The position numbers and the translations under genes were made by a program. A stretch of 34,909 nucleotides of DNA, from the IMG/VR virus record IMGVR_UViG_3300042260_000321, positions 1-34,909 of that record; one strand, 5' to 3'. Source of the stretch: a virus. Every line of letters begins with the position of its first letter. Within the stretch, counting starts at the first letter, position 1. Shown here one piece after another: positions 8,440 to 17,111 of the stretch. The notes under the pieces are model-generated. The model did not search any database. It was given only the letters and a program-made list of their open reading frames with translations, and was not told the origin of the DNA.

Positions 8440-9419
8440 TAGTTAAATCCCCCGTCCAGGATAAACGCCGCGTCCTTTGGTCGCCCTGTCATCAACACGT
8501 CAGGGTATTTGGACACTTGCGGCGGCTTCATGTTGGTGCGCTTAATTGTAGCCTTGGCCTGTGCTGCGTAGGCGGTAATTTGGCCAACCTGGGTTTGGTT
8601 AACTTTGCCAAACATGGGCATCAGCCGTTCAGCCAAACACCAGCGCAACGCCATGTTGTAGCCCTGGGGGAATTGCAGCGTGCCGTAAAGGTCGCCAAAC
8701 TCGCGAAAAATGGTTTGCGTAAACAGGTGCATTTCGCCCTGGGCGGGGTTTGGCCAAACGTAAACCGTGCCCAACTGCTCCGACGGCTGGTAATAAACAG
8801 CTTTTGGCCATGGGCCATTTAGCGACTTCAAACCAATCGATTCGTATTCTTCCAGGCTCAAAATGCTGATCGGGTAATCCAAGCCGCCGCCGTAGATTGG
8901 CACGCCGTTGGATGTTGTATTTACACGCACAAAGGCCGATTCGATGGTCAGCGGGCGCTCGTAGTAGGCATCTATGATTTCGGCCACCACGGGCGTTGAA
9001 TGCCCGCGGCTGACGGTGTACGTGCCAGCCTCATTGACGTTGCCGCCAGCGCCCGTGTTAAACGCCACAATGGTCGTGCCAGGCAACACACCAGAACCGG
9101 TCAGGGTCATGCCCATGGTGATGGCGCCCTTGGTCACGCCGTCCACCGGAACGGTCAGTGTTGTGCCGCTGATCGAACCAACAAACCTTGACGAAACATT
9201 ACCACCAGGGCCAAGCGTGTATTGAATCTGGTTTTGCACGCACGGGAAAATAATTTCGGTGCGATAAAACACCATCATGTTTTCGTTTGACCATTGCGCG
9301 ATCATGTCGTTCAGCATATCCAGCCCGTCCTGGGCTTCGTCTGCTGTCGGGTTTTCGCCCGATGCCAACGCGCCGATGTCTTTCATGGCGCGGCTGATAA
9401 TATCCAAGGGCGTTGTCAT
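8439..9419 (-). CDS. Tail accessory/head completion protein, P22 gp4-like, with inserted domain
   Basis: 326-aa counterpart of P22 gp4 (166 aa), which assembles a ring under the portal. Conserved parts are the helical N-terminus (DIISRAMKDIGALASGENPT, 6-25), then LDMLNDMIAQWSNE, and the C-terminal YNMALRWCLAERL segment. It is about twice the P22 length. Residues about 78-138 (9006-9188) look like an inserted beta domain: GTTLTV, GMTLTGSGVLPGTTI and GTYTVS are the recurring phrases of a repeat domain found across phage structural proteins. The junction to the gp10-like gene is TAATG. Confident in the gp4 role; the insert is an inference. Confidence 0.87.
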   Translation of the reverse strand: MTTPLDIISRAMKDIGALASGENPTADEAQDGLDMLNDMIAQWSNENMMVFYRTEIIFPCVQNQIQYTLGPGGNVSSRFVGSISGTTLTVPVDGVTKGAITMGMTLTGSGVLPGTTIVAFNTGAGGNVNEAGTYTVSRGHSTPVVAEIIDAYYERPLTIESAFVRVNTTSNGVPIYGGGLDYPISILSLEEYESIGLKSLNGPWPKAVYYQPSEQLGTVYVWPNPAQGEMHLFTQTIFREFGDLYGTLQFPQGYNMALRWCLAERLMPMFGKVNQTQVGQITAYAAQAKATIKRTNMKPPQVSKYPDVLMTGRPKDAAFILDGGFN

Positions 9420-9428
9420 GTTTTCTCC

Positions 9429-12377
9429 TTAGATGGCCGCAATGATGAAAGCCAGCAGTTCTTCATACCGGACACCATAAGCGTTGCCAGCGGGGTTTAC
9501 CAGCACGCGTTCTTTTGTGTCGGCTCTTTCGTCCCACTCGTCTTCCCACTCGTCATAGCAAAACATTGCGTATTTGTGCGGGTCAAGACCTTCAGCCTGG
9601 AATGCTGCGGCCAAGTCTTGGGCAACGACGCCAAAGTGAATCCGCGCACCATCACCCTTTTTGTTCACTGCGTCGTTAAATTTGAAAGCCCGCAGCAGAC
9701 CTTTGCAACGAATGGCAACAGCGCGTTCCGCATCCTCCAGCGGACGAATCTGCTGTTTGGATCGTGCGTCTGACGTGTTGATTGCGCCTGTGGCCGCGAA
9801 AACCGTATTCCAACGGTTTGATGCACCGCCAAGGTTGATCAACCCGTCCAAATCGCCGTTTGGCCTCAATGCAAGCGCACCGCCCGAATTGATAAGGTCA
9901 ACAAAAACCTCAAAACCACCAGAAGCCCCCCCCGCAAAAAACCTAAACCGGCTTGGGTTTACCGAGTCGGCGTTGCCATACAAATTGATGCCAGCGCCGC
10001 TGGCGACGTTTGATGCAACGCGAATTTCAGTAAATTCCCGCAAATCTGGCGTCAAATCATAGTTTTGTTTTATCGAAAAAAACTTTGCATTATCCGAACG
10101 TGGAGATGGGTCATATAACCTCAAACTTCCCTCGCTTGAATATTGAAAGTGATTCGTATACAGCTCAGTGTTTTCCGAATAGCCCGACACTTGCAACGCA
10201 TTTCCTTGCGGAAAGGAAATGTCAACTTGGTTTGCACGCGAATTAACGGACGCACCGCTGATTCGAGTGGTCAATGCTTGATCTAGGCTTTCTTCCCCTG
10301 TGCCGCCCATTGGTGGACGAACGGAATAAATAAGTTTGGTTCGGCGCGTGTAATTGCCAGGAACATAATTGCGAACAACTGTTCCCGTTCCTGTTCCAGC
10401 GCCAGTGGCCGTAAACGTCAGGCCGACAGTGTTTGACGCCGCGCCAATCAACGTAAAGTTAGTTGTGCCAATGGATTCAATTGTGTATGAACCGCCAAGC
10501 ACTGTGGCTGTGGCGCCTACCAATCCCTGCCATGGGCCGGATGTTGCTGATTTGGTAGTGTCCACCCATTCCAAAACGCCATCGTTGCCGTCCGGCGCGA
10601 CGTTGGTGTTTGTTGAATAGGCTGCAAAGTTCTTGCCCTTGTAGCTAACCACTGGACAGTTTGTACGCCAGTTGTCCATCACCAAGACAAGAATTTCTTG
10701 ACCGCGCAAGGCAATGCCTTCAGGCTCAAATGATGCGGGGTTGCCAAGCGTAGGGTTGTTCAAAAGCCCATCAACGCCATATTGGGCGCGTGCATCGTCA
10801 ACAGCATATTCGCCAAGCAAATTGCCGTACAGGTCGAATTTTTGGATGATGTGCTGCAACCTTGGCGCATAGAAGCCGCGCCAAATGTAAACATACCGCC
10901 CATCACACGCGACGCCCTGGTTGTATTGTGTTCGATCTGCATTAGCTGGGGGCGGCACTTGACTGTAATAAGATGGAACAGCGTCCAGCGGATTGGGCAA
11001 CGCCTCAACGTAAGCCCTGTCGTATACGAACATCCAGTTTACGGTGTCTTCCGCGACACCACCGGTCGTGTCTGTCGCAACAACAACAACGTACTTTCCA
11101 TCCGCAGAAACGCAAGGCGTTGCACCAGCAAACTCGGCATATTTGTGGCCAGACCCGCTATAACCGAACAATTGATAGTTGGTCACGTTGGAAGAGTTGG
11201 TGGAAGCGCCGTTCCAAAGAATTTTTGCGTAGCCTTTGCCGCCATTGCTGCCACGATAGGTCGGCTGCGTGAAATACTGCGTATAAAGATACAAGTTACC
11301 GTTGTCCATGATTGCGGACAAGGATTGATGGTTTCGAACAAAATCGCTGGTGTAAAGCGTGTTGCTGACCACGCCACCATTGTCTGCAAATGTAAACTCG
11401 ACAATGCGCCTTGTTTCCACCTCCGCGGCAGTGCCATCGCCAGTGCCTACGCCTGTTGCAGTAAATCTAACTCCGACTGTGTTACTGGCTGCACCAATCA
11501 GTGTGAAGTTTGTTGTTCCAACGGTAACAATTTCATACGGCAAACCAATAACAAAACTGCCAGCCGTTACAACATCGGAATTAAAAGAACCCGCTGAATT
11601 TCCTGGCTGCAAAATGTAAATCTTTTCAGCCACACCGTTGTCCACGTAGGCCATGCCTTGGCTTGCGTTTTGAGCACCAGAAAAAATTTGAGTGTTGGTC
11701 GTGCCGTTGTCAAAGCCGAAAAACGGCTCCATCATTTTCTTTTGAACAATGCGGGGCGAACCCAAACAACCTTCAAGCCAAATCGTTTGACCAGTGTGCG
11801 CTTTGATTAAGCCGTTGCCCTGATATAACCAGACATCCACCAAAGATGTGTCAACATAATATTCGCCATCAGGCACAAACGCACCTTCGCCAGCATCAAT
11901 GAATGCTTGTGTGTCATCTACCACCCCATCGCCAACTGCGCCAAAATCTTTGACGCTAACGATGTCGCGCAACTTTTCTTCAACCGTCCTGGCGTCTTGC
12001 GGGTCTTGTGCGCCGTCAGCAATAAAACCAATCAAGGACGATCCGTCTGGCGCCGCCAATTCAGCCTTTAGCGCGTTGATTGCTGCGGTAATGTCAGCGG
12101 GTGTTGCTGGGCCAAGAATGTTATCAACAGTCCACACCGAAACATCGGCCGATGTTTTTAGTGTCAGTTTGTAGCTGCCCGAACCAAGCCACACTTCAGC
12201 TTCGCCACGCGTGTCCAAAATAATTGGGTTTGTATTGGCTATGTTTCCCGCTGCGCTGGTATATGTTGCCAATGGCGTAGTTGTGCCAGCAGCGTATGAA
12301 TACAGCTTGCCACCCGCCAAAGGTGTGCCATTTGAGTCAAAAAACTGTTGTTTGGGTGTTGGTGTTAAAACAGCCAT
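9429..12377 (-). CDS. Tailspike/tail fibre with C-terminal S74 self-cleaving chaperone
   Basis: 982-aa receptor-binding protein. Residues about 1-90 are a head-binding-like module (GGKLYSYAAGTTTPLATYT, ILDTRGEAEVWLG). A pectin-lyase-type entry motif, VKDFGAVGDGVVDDTQAF, lies near 142-159. The central part (about 200-580) reads like a beta-propeller (GVACDGRYVYIWRG, PEGIALRGQEILVLV) rather than a long beta-helix. The C-terminus is an endosialidase-type chaperone (peptidase S74): SDARSK gives the Ser869/Lys874 dyad, so self-cleavage before Ser869 would release 114 residues. A module with GTTNFTLIGAASNTVG occurs twice. The ATG at 12377 is preferred over 12386 because GGAAGG lies 9 nt before it and abuts the upstream ATG. 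Confidence 0.88.
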   Translation of the reverse strand: MAVLTPTPKQQFFDSNGTPLAGGKLYSYAAGTTTPLATYTSAAGNIANTNPIILDTRGEAEVWLGSGSYKLTLKTSADVSVWTVDNILGPATPADITAAINALKAELAAPDGSSLIGFIADGAQDPQDARTVEEKLRDIVSVKDFGAVGDGVVDDTQAFIDAGEGAFVPDGEYYVDTSLVDVWLYQGNGLIKAHTGQTIWLEGCLGSPRIVQKKMMEPFFGFDNGTTNTQIFSGAQNASQGMAYVDNGVAEKIYILQPGNSAGSFNSDVVTAGSFVIGLPYEIVTVGTTNFTLIGAASNTVGVRFTATGVGTGDGTAAEVETRRIVEFTFADNGGVVSNTLYTSDFVRNHQSLSAIMDNGNLYLYTQYFTQPTYRGSNGGKGYAKILWNGASTNSSNVTNYQLFGYSGSGHKYAEFAGATPCVSADGKYVVVVATDTTGGVAEDTVNWMFVYDRAYVEALPNPLDAVPSYYSQVPPPANADRTQYNQGVACDGRYVYIWRGFYAPRLQHIIQKFDLYGNLLGEYAVDDARAQYGVDGLLNNPTLGNPASFEPEGIALRGQEILVLVMDNWRTNCPVVSYKGKNFAAYSTNTNVAPDGNDGVLEWVDTTKSATSGPWQGLVGATATVLGGSYTIESIGTTNFTLIGAASNTVGLTFTATGAGTGTGTVVRNYVPGNYTRRTKLIYSVRPPMGGTGEESLDQALTTRISGASVNSRANQVDISFPQGNALQVSGYSENTELYTNHFQYSSEGSLRLYDPSPRSDNAKFFSIKQNYDLTPDLREFTEIRVASNVASGAGINLYGNADSVNPSRFRFFAGGASGGFEVFVDLINSGGALALRPNGDLDGLINLGGASNRWNTVFAATGAINTSDARSKQQIRPLEDAERAVAIRCKGLLRAFKFNDAVNKKGDGARIHFGVVAQDLAAAFQAEGLDPHKYAMFCYDEWEDEWDERADTKERVLVNPAGNAYGVRYEELLAFIIAAI

Positions 12378-12379
12378 TG

Positions 12380-12466
12380 TCAGCATCCTTCCATTTCGGA
12401 ATTAAGAGTATAAATTTTCCACGCTGCTGGGGCAACGCAAGGCATCAGAATGGCCAAAACAATCAT
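12380..12466 (-). CDS. Tiny hydrophobic ORF coupled to tailspike (28 aa)
   Basis: 28-codon frame. It starts inside the stop of the 53-aa gene (TGATG), and its own stop lies 2 nt before the tailspike start (TGACAATG). The N-terminal 20 residues are hydrophobic (MIVLAILMPCVAPAAW), followed by a polar tail. The ribosome site of the tailspike (GGAAGG) lies within it. It may be a real mini-protein, or only a translational bridge that carries ribosomes to the tailspike start. Coding status is uncertain because it is so short. Confidence 0.35.
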   Translation of the reverse strand: MIVLAILMPCVAPAAWKIYTLNSEMEGC

Positions 12467-12627
12467 CACCAACCCATTGCCGCCACGTCAGCAGCGCGGC
12501 CAGGGTGGTCAGCCAGGTATTGCTCTTTGTCTGCTTGTGCGTACTCTTGTGTCGTGCCGTCTTCAAAGGTCACGATGAGTTTGTGTTCCGCATCAGGCGG
12601 CGTCCAAAATGTGATTGTGTGTTCCAT
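12466..12627 (-). CDS. Small hypothetical protein (53 aa)
   Basis: 53-aa protein beginning MEHTITFWTPPDAEH and ending DVAAMGW. It starts immediately after the stop of the 426-aa fibre gene (stop at 12628-12630, ATG at 12627). It is acidic, with a predicted beta-hairpin (HKLIVTFEDGTTQEY) followed by a helix (ADKEQYLADHPGRAADVAAM). Similar short proteins often accompany phage fibre genes, where they may act in fibre assembly. I cannot name a family. Its tight coupling on both sides supports real expression. Confidence 0.7.
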   Translation of the reverse strand: MEHTITFWTPPDAEHKLIVTFEDGTTQEYAQADKEQYLADHPGRAADVAAMGW

Positions 12628-13908
12628 TTAAACCACCAGATATGTGAATGAAATTGCGTAGTCTCTGGCAGCCGTTCCGCCAGACACAAATCTAAACTGC
12701 GCTCTGTCGTTAGTTGTATCAGCCAGAATGCCGCCCGTAGAGACTTCAGTGGTTGTCGTGTGAATTGAGCCTACGCCAGCCAAATTTGACACGCCGGTTG
12801 CTGATGCTGGGAAAGCACTGGCGATGGGCAATGAAATACCCAACTCAGAAGCCGTTGCTGATGCCGTGGGGTCAATGTTGACACGCCCTGAAACAGTAAC
12901 CACATTACCAATTCGTGTGTATTGAAATTGATACGGTGTAGACGCAGCAATGTTGGTCGTGTTGGTCAGAGAGGGCGTATAAGTTCCGCTGAACACGTTT
13001 CCGTCATTAGCCACCGGAGATGTAACAGCGGTGCGAAAAATTTGCACCCCTTGGCCGCTAGTCAGCAAAAGCGCCTCTTGACCGGATGTCCCACCAGAAG
13101 GAATAGTGTAAAAAGTAACTTTTGCTGGATTGCTTGAACCAGTCCAAGTTCCGTCTGCTTCAGCAAGAATTGCAACACCTGCGTTGAAAGTAGAGCCATC
13201 TGAGCCGCAGAAAATAATATTTCCTAAGTTATCATTGGCTTCAGATGGTGTATGTGTTCCGATAGTTCCACTGCGAGAATGAGCAAGCACCAGATTTGGT
13301 TCTGACGATGCTACTGTTGACCAGTTTGCAAACAACGCACTTGATGATGCTTGTGATGTTCCGTGGACTTGAAGTTGCTGTGTATCACCATCAGCAGCAT
13401 ACGCTTGTGTCGCACCTGTAATAACCCTGCCGTCGGCTGTAACCACAAACGGCGATGCGTCAGGGTTGGTTGAGTCTTCAACCAGCAATGCGTTGCCTGT
13501 GCCAAGCTGAGTGATACGCAAAGCAGCGTTGGTGTTGTCGGTGACTTCAATGCTGCTGGCGCTGGTCAACGCCAAGCCGGTAGACCACTGGGGCGCTGTA
13601 CCGGATGATGTCAACACGGTGTTGGCTGCACCGATTCCAAGTTTTGACAGCGCCGTGCCGGTTGCGTAATACAGCAAATCGCCCGCGGTGTAACTGGTTA
13701 AACCAGTGCCGCCAGCCGTTGTCGGAACGGTTTTCCAGCCAATAACTTGAACAACGTTTGCGTTGTCTTTGTAAAACAGTTTGCCGTCGGTGATGTTGAT
13801 GGCCAGTTCTGCCCCCAACGTGCTGTTGGTCAAATTGCCAGCCGCGGGCGCGGCTGCTGCCGTGCTGCTGCTGTAAATTTGAATTGGGGTAAATCCGGTT
13901 TGTGCCAT
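12628..13908 (-). CDS. Tail fibre-like virion protein
   Basis: 426-aa, Ser/Thr/Ala/Gly-rich fibre-type protein. Residues 62-108 carry the fibre module GGTGLTSYTAGDLLYYA followed by LSKLGIGAANTVLTSSGTAPQW, related to repeats in the 831-aa fibre gene. Residues about 190-270 match a region common in phage fibres, with LGNIIFCGSDGSTFNAG and NPAKVTFYT as landmarks. The C-terminal part (QYTRIGNVVTVSGRV, 329-343) looks like a jelly-roll-type adhesin end. It probably forms a trimeric side fibre or an adaptor for the tailspike. The general class is clear; the exact position in the virion is not. Confidence 0.75.
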   Translation of the reverse strand: MAQTGFTPIQIYSSSTAAAAPAAGNLTNSTLGAELAINITDGKLFYKDNANVVQVIGWKTVPTTAGGTGLTSYTAGDLLYYATGTALSKLGIGAANTVLTSSGTAPQWSTGLALTSASSIEVTDNTNAALRITQLGTGNALLVEDSTNPDASPFVVTADGRVITGATQAYAADGDTQQLQVHGTSQASSSALFANWSTVASSEPNLVLAHSRSGTIGTHTPSEANDNLGNIIFCGSDGSTFNAGVAILAEADGTWTGSSNPAKVTFYTIPSGGTSGQEALLLTSGQGVQIFRTAVTSPVANDGNVFSGTYTPSLTNTTNIAASTPYQFQYTRIGNVVTVSGRVNIDPTASATASELGISLPIASAFPASATGVSNLAGVGSIHTTTTEVSTGGILADTTNDRAQFRFVSGGTAARDYAISFTYLVV

Positions 13909-13910
13909 GC

Positions 13911-14231
13911 TTATTCCTCAAATGTTGGCGTGAACACCTGGGGCGCCCAGGGCAACGGGCGGTCTTGCTGCTCAACCACGTTGACCATTTGTTCAGCCAG
14001 GCGGGCTTCAATCATGTTTTTGCCGTCGGCCATGGTTTCGGCTTTGATCCACTCCACAATCATGGCTTCGGTCACCTGGTCAAACGGTACGGCCATTTTA
14101 GGTTCACGAAAAAACCAATTGCCTTCGGTTTCAACGACAGCAAACTGATTTTCAAGGCGTGCAAAGTATCTGGCCTGGGTGATCAAATCACCGTCCGCTT
14201 TGATGCCCAGGATTTTCCAGGTCGTGTTCAT
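13911..14231 (-). CDS. Hypothetical protein between fibre genes
   Basis: 106-aa acidic protein beginning MNTTWKILGIKADGDLI. It has a small beta-rich start (ARYFARLENQFAVVETEGNW) and a helical end containing VTEAMIVEWIKAE. The pattern is like that of short proteins found next to fibre genes in many environmental phages, where they are thought to be virion components or assembly factors. I cannot name the family with certainty. It begins at the stop of the 831-aa fibre gene (TAATG) and ends 2 nt before the 426-aa fibre gene start. Confidence 0.68.
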   Translation of the reverse strand: MNTTWKILGIKADGDLITQARYFARLENQFAVVETEGNWFFREPKMAVPFDQVTEAMIVEWIKAETMADGKNMIEARLAEQMVNVVEQQDRPLPWAPQVFTPTFEE

Positions 14232-16726
14232 TAAAAGTTGCCCCCGCCAGTGCCACCCGTGGCAGTGAATACGCCTGTGGATGGGTTGAATTTCAGTTTA
14301 GTCGATGACACTTTGGCGGGCAAGTTTCCCGTCGTGTTGGCCACCCAAACAGGGTAGTAATCCGCGTTTGTCGTTGTGTCATCGGTGATCGCAATGTTTG
14401 TTGCGTTTGTTGCGTTTGTTGCGCTGCCAGCCGACCCCGCGCTACCGTCAATCGAAACACCGGTCAGGCTTTGCGTGGCGCTGGCACGGTTCAGCGCAAT
14501 GGTGGTTGTGCCGATGTGCAGCGACGAATTAGCCAGGACGGTGGACGGAATCGTGCCGGTCAACTCGCCCGCGGGTAAACCCGTAAGCCCTGTGCCAGCG
14601 CCAGCAAACCCTGTGGCCGTCAAAACGCCGGTTGATGGGTTAAATTGGTACTTGGTGGACGATGAAAAAACGGTGGTCAGGCTGCCGGAAGTCTGGTTGG
14701 CAAACAGCGGATACCTGGTTCCGTTGGTGGTGGTGTCATCGGTCACCGTTGCGTAAGCCACGGGCGTCACCCAGGACGGGGCGCTGGTTCCGTTTGACTG
14801 CAACACCTTGCCAGAATCACCCGCGCCGGACGCCAGGAACGCGGTCGTACCGGCTGCGGATTGGTAGGGAATACTGGCGGCTGCACCACCGGCCAAATTC
14901 GTTGCTGTGCCCGCGCTGGTGGCGTTTGTGGCGTTTCCAACGGTGATGCCGGACGGGTTTGTCCACTGCGGGGCCGATGCGCCCGCGGTCAGGATATGCG
15001 TCGATGTGCCCAGGCCCAGAAACGTGGTCGTGGCCGCGCCGCTTTGGTACGGCAGCGACCCAGCCAGGCCGCCAGCCAGGTTGGTGGCCGTGCCCGCGGT
15101 AGTGGCCGATCCAGCCGAACCCGCGGTGGCCGCGTAGCTGACGGACAGGGTGCTAGCTGCAACGTTTGTCCAGTATTGGCCAGTGCCGTTGTATTGCAGC
15201 ACGTCCAGGTTGTTCAGCGTTCCAAACTGCACGTTGCCGTCTGTGCCGCCCAAATTTGAACCATACGTGGGGCGCACGAACAAAATGCCATTGGACGATC
15301 CAACGTTCACCACCGCGGCCATCAGCACGATGGCGTTGGGAACCGCTGGCTTGTTTTTGGTCAACCCACCAGTGACGGCGGGGTTGTAAAACAGTTCGTC
15401 GCCTTGCGCCCAATTTTCAGCGCCGCCGGTGGTGTTGATTTGTTTGACCTCGCCAAACGACACAACAAAAATCCAATCGTTTGTTGCGCCGGATTCGGCC
15501 GCCAGACCAAGAATGTATTGGCCCTGATCTTTGGTTAGGCCGGTGGCTGGTGCTGCGGTCAAGCCACCCGACGCGCCCAAAGTGCCGGTGAACATCACCA
15601 CCTGGCCTTTAGTCACCGCCGACGAACACTTGACGCGATAAAACTGTTCTTCGCCAATTTTCTGCACCACGTTGCCGTTCATTTGGAACGCAAGTGTTTG
15701 AAATTGGTCGGTGCTGTCGTAGTACAGCCGCGCTGTGGTGTTTGTGGGCAGCGGGCTTTGTGTGTGATTGAAATCAATGTACGACGGCGTGGCGATGCCG
15801 CCGGTGATGGCCGACATACTGGTGATGTCGTTGTTTGCTCCCAGGACGGCAGCCGACAGGTTCGCCCTGGCCGTTGGCGCGTCCGATGCACCAGTGCCGC
15901 CATGCAGCACGGCCACGTCGGTGGCTGCCCAGGTTCCTGTGGCGATGGTTCCCAGCGTGGTAATTGATGTTTGGCCAGCGTAGGTGTCAGCGATTTTTAA
16001 ACCGCTGGCGCTGGCGTCCAGTGTCGTGCCGTTCAGTTTGACGGAAAACTGGTTCGACAGCAGTTGCAGCCCGTTGCCCGCGGTGTATGTGCCCGCGCCA
16101 GAAAACTGCGTCCAGGGCATGGCGGTAACGCCGATTGTGCCGATCGATCCCGCGGTGGTCACCCAGCCGGTGGATGACAGCGTGGCGCCGTCTTCAATGA
16201 ATGTGAATGCGCCTGGCACTTCCGACCAGTTGTTCATGTCGGCCGTGCGTGTCCAACCGCTGGCGCTGGCTGCGTAAATGCCGTTTTCGGCCTGGGCTGT
16301 CTGGTTTTTCACCAAGATGCGGTCGCCCGCGGTCAGCGCGGATGGCCAATCGCCACCAGCCTGGGTGGCCAAGCCCGACAGCGTGACGTTGTTTGTGGTC
16401 GTGTACAAACAGGACGCCTTGATGTCCAGCCCCTGGGCGACGGAATCAACGTATGCCTTGTTGGCCACGTCGGCGTCAACTGTGGGCGATGCGGCCACCT
16501 GGGCGGTCGTGAAATACGCCGCTGCGGGCGTCGTGCCACCAATTACGCTGCTGTCAATGGTGCTGTTTGTGATCGCCAGGCCAGATTGCGCTGGGCTGAT
16601 TGGCGGGAAAAACGGTGTTCCGGCAGGGCCAACAAAGTATTGCAGCGTGAAAGTCGGCTCAGGGCCAAAAACGCCCTGAACCGGAACAATGTTGGTGGTC
16701 TGCTTGCTGGCGACCTGGTTGGTCAT
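14231..16726 (-). CDS. Long tail fibre-like protein with internal repeats
   Basis: 831-aa Thr/Ala/Gly/Ser-rich fibre protein. Residues about 93-205 hold the LVKNQT...ENGIY...GWTR module common in cyanophage-type fibres. Residues 271-310 carry HGGTGASDAPTARANL, another fibre signature. The C-terminal third is modular: a segment with ATNLAGG..PYQS...SAP.W occurs twice (about 546-590 and 606-653), and a segment with DDTTTN...FNPSTGV.TATG occurs twice (about 661-705 and 780-824). It ends in GGTGGGNF. It likely forms extended side fibres or head-tail decoration. No chaperone or enzyme domain is visible. Confidence 0.78.
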   Translation of the reverse strand: MTNQVASKQTTNIVPVQGVFGPEPTFTLQYFVGPAGTPFFPPISPAQSGLAITNSTIDSSVIGGTTPAAAYFTTAQVAASPTVDADVANKAYVDSVAQGLDIKASCLYTTTNNVTLSGLATQAGGDWPSALTAGDRILVKNQTAQAENGIYAASASGWTRTADMNNWSEVPGAFTFIEDGATLSSTGWVTTAGSIGTIGVTAMPWTQFSGAGTYTAGNGLQLLSNQFSVKLNGTTLDASASGLKIADTYAGQTSITTLGTIATGTWAATDVAVLHGGTGASDAPTARANLSAAVLGANNDITSMSAITGGIATPSYIDFNHTQSPLPTNTTARLYYDSTDQFQTLAFQMNGNVVQKIGEEQFYRVKCSSAVTKGQVVMFTGTLGASGGLTAAPATGLTKDQGQYILGLAAESGATNDWIFVVSFGEVKQINTTGGAENWAQGDELFYNPAVTGGLTKNKPAVPNAIVLMAAVVNVGSSNGILFVRPTYGSNLGGTDGNVQFGTLNNLDVLQYNGTGQYWTNVAASTLSVSYAATAGSAGSATTAGTATNLAGGLAGSLPYQSGAATTTFLGLGTSTHILTAGASAPQWTNPSGITVGNATNATSAGTATNLAGGAAASIPYQSAAGTTAFLASGAGDSGKVLQSNGTSAPSWVTPVAYATVTDDTTTNGTRYPLFANQTSGSLTTVFSSSTKYQFNPSTGVLTATGFAGAGTGLTGLPAGELTGTIPSTVLANSSLHIGTTTIALNRASATQSLTGVSIDGSAGSAGSATNATNATNIAITDDTTTNADYYPVWVANTTGNLPAKVSSTKLKFNPSTGVFTATGGTGGGNF
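14257..15091 (-). repeat. Two pairs of coding repeats in the fibre gene
   Basis: Within the fibre gene, two different modules are each present twice. Module one lies at about 15091-14957 and 14911-14768 and is recognised by TNLAGG, PYQS and SAP-x-W. Module two lies at about 14746-14612 and 14389-14253 and is recognised by DDTTTN, NPSTGV and TATG. Copies have diverged at DNA level but keep phrase order, so they arose by old internal duplication. The arrangement one-one-two-two suggests stepwise lengthening of the shaft. Confidence 0.7.
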
Positions 16727-16729
16727 GGG

Positions 16730-17071
16730 TTACCCCGCTGACAATGGGGTCACAAAGCATTCGCCGTTTGCAGCCGTACCGATGATGCGGACGTAAAACG
16801 TGTTGCGCGGGGCTGGAACCACGATGGGGTAATTCATTGACGGCGGCAAAATAACGCCAGGTGTCGATGCGCCTGTCGATGGAACGGCCGGTGCGGCAGT
16901 GCCAGCGGAAGTGTTGCCCAGGGATACGACAACCGACGCTGTGCCGGTGTTGATCAGCGCAACGTAGTTGTTTTCCACGTTGGTGTTGGGTTCAATGGCC
17001 AGGGCCGCGGACGCGGACGATGGAACCGTAATGCGGTACGTTGGGCCGTTCGGTCTAAAACTTGGCAGCAT
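16730..17071 (-). CDS. Small virion protein, beta-sandwich-like
   Basis: 113-aa protein, Pro/Ala/Thr-rich, with alternating beta-type segments: TYRITVPSSAS (about 11-21), NNYVALINTGTASVVVSLG (about 34-52), NTFYVRIIGTAANGECFVTP (about 90-109). Short proteins of this pattern are frequent near coat and fibre genes and may decorate the capsid or cap a fibre. No named family is recognised. The start at 17071 has a good ribosome site (AAGGGGA, 6 nt spacing). It is the first gene downstream of a terminator, so it may have its own expression level. Confidence 0.68.
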   Translation of the reverse strand: MLPSFRPNGPTYRITVPSSASAALAIEPNTNVENNYVALINTGTASVVVSLGNTSAGTAAPAVPSTGASTPGVILPPSMNYPIVVPAPRNTFYVRIIGTAANGECFVTPLSAG

Positions 17072-17111
17072 AGTTATTCCCCTTTCGATGTGAAATTATA
17101 GGTGCTGGACA

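Noticed and set aside
10782-11597. 271-aa plus-strand open frame
   Set aside because: Antisense to the tailspike gene, and no ribosome site or domain supports it.
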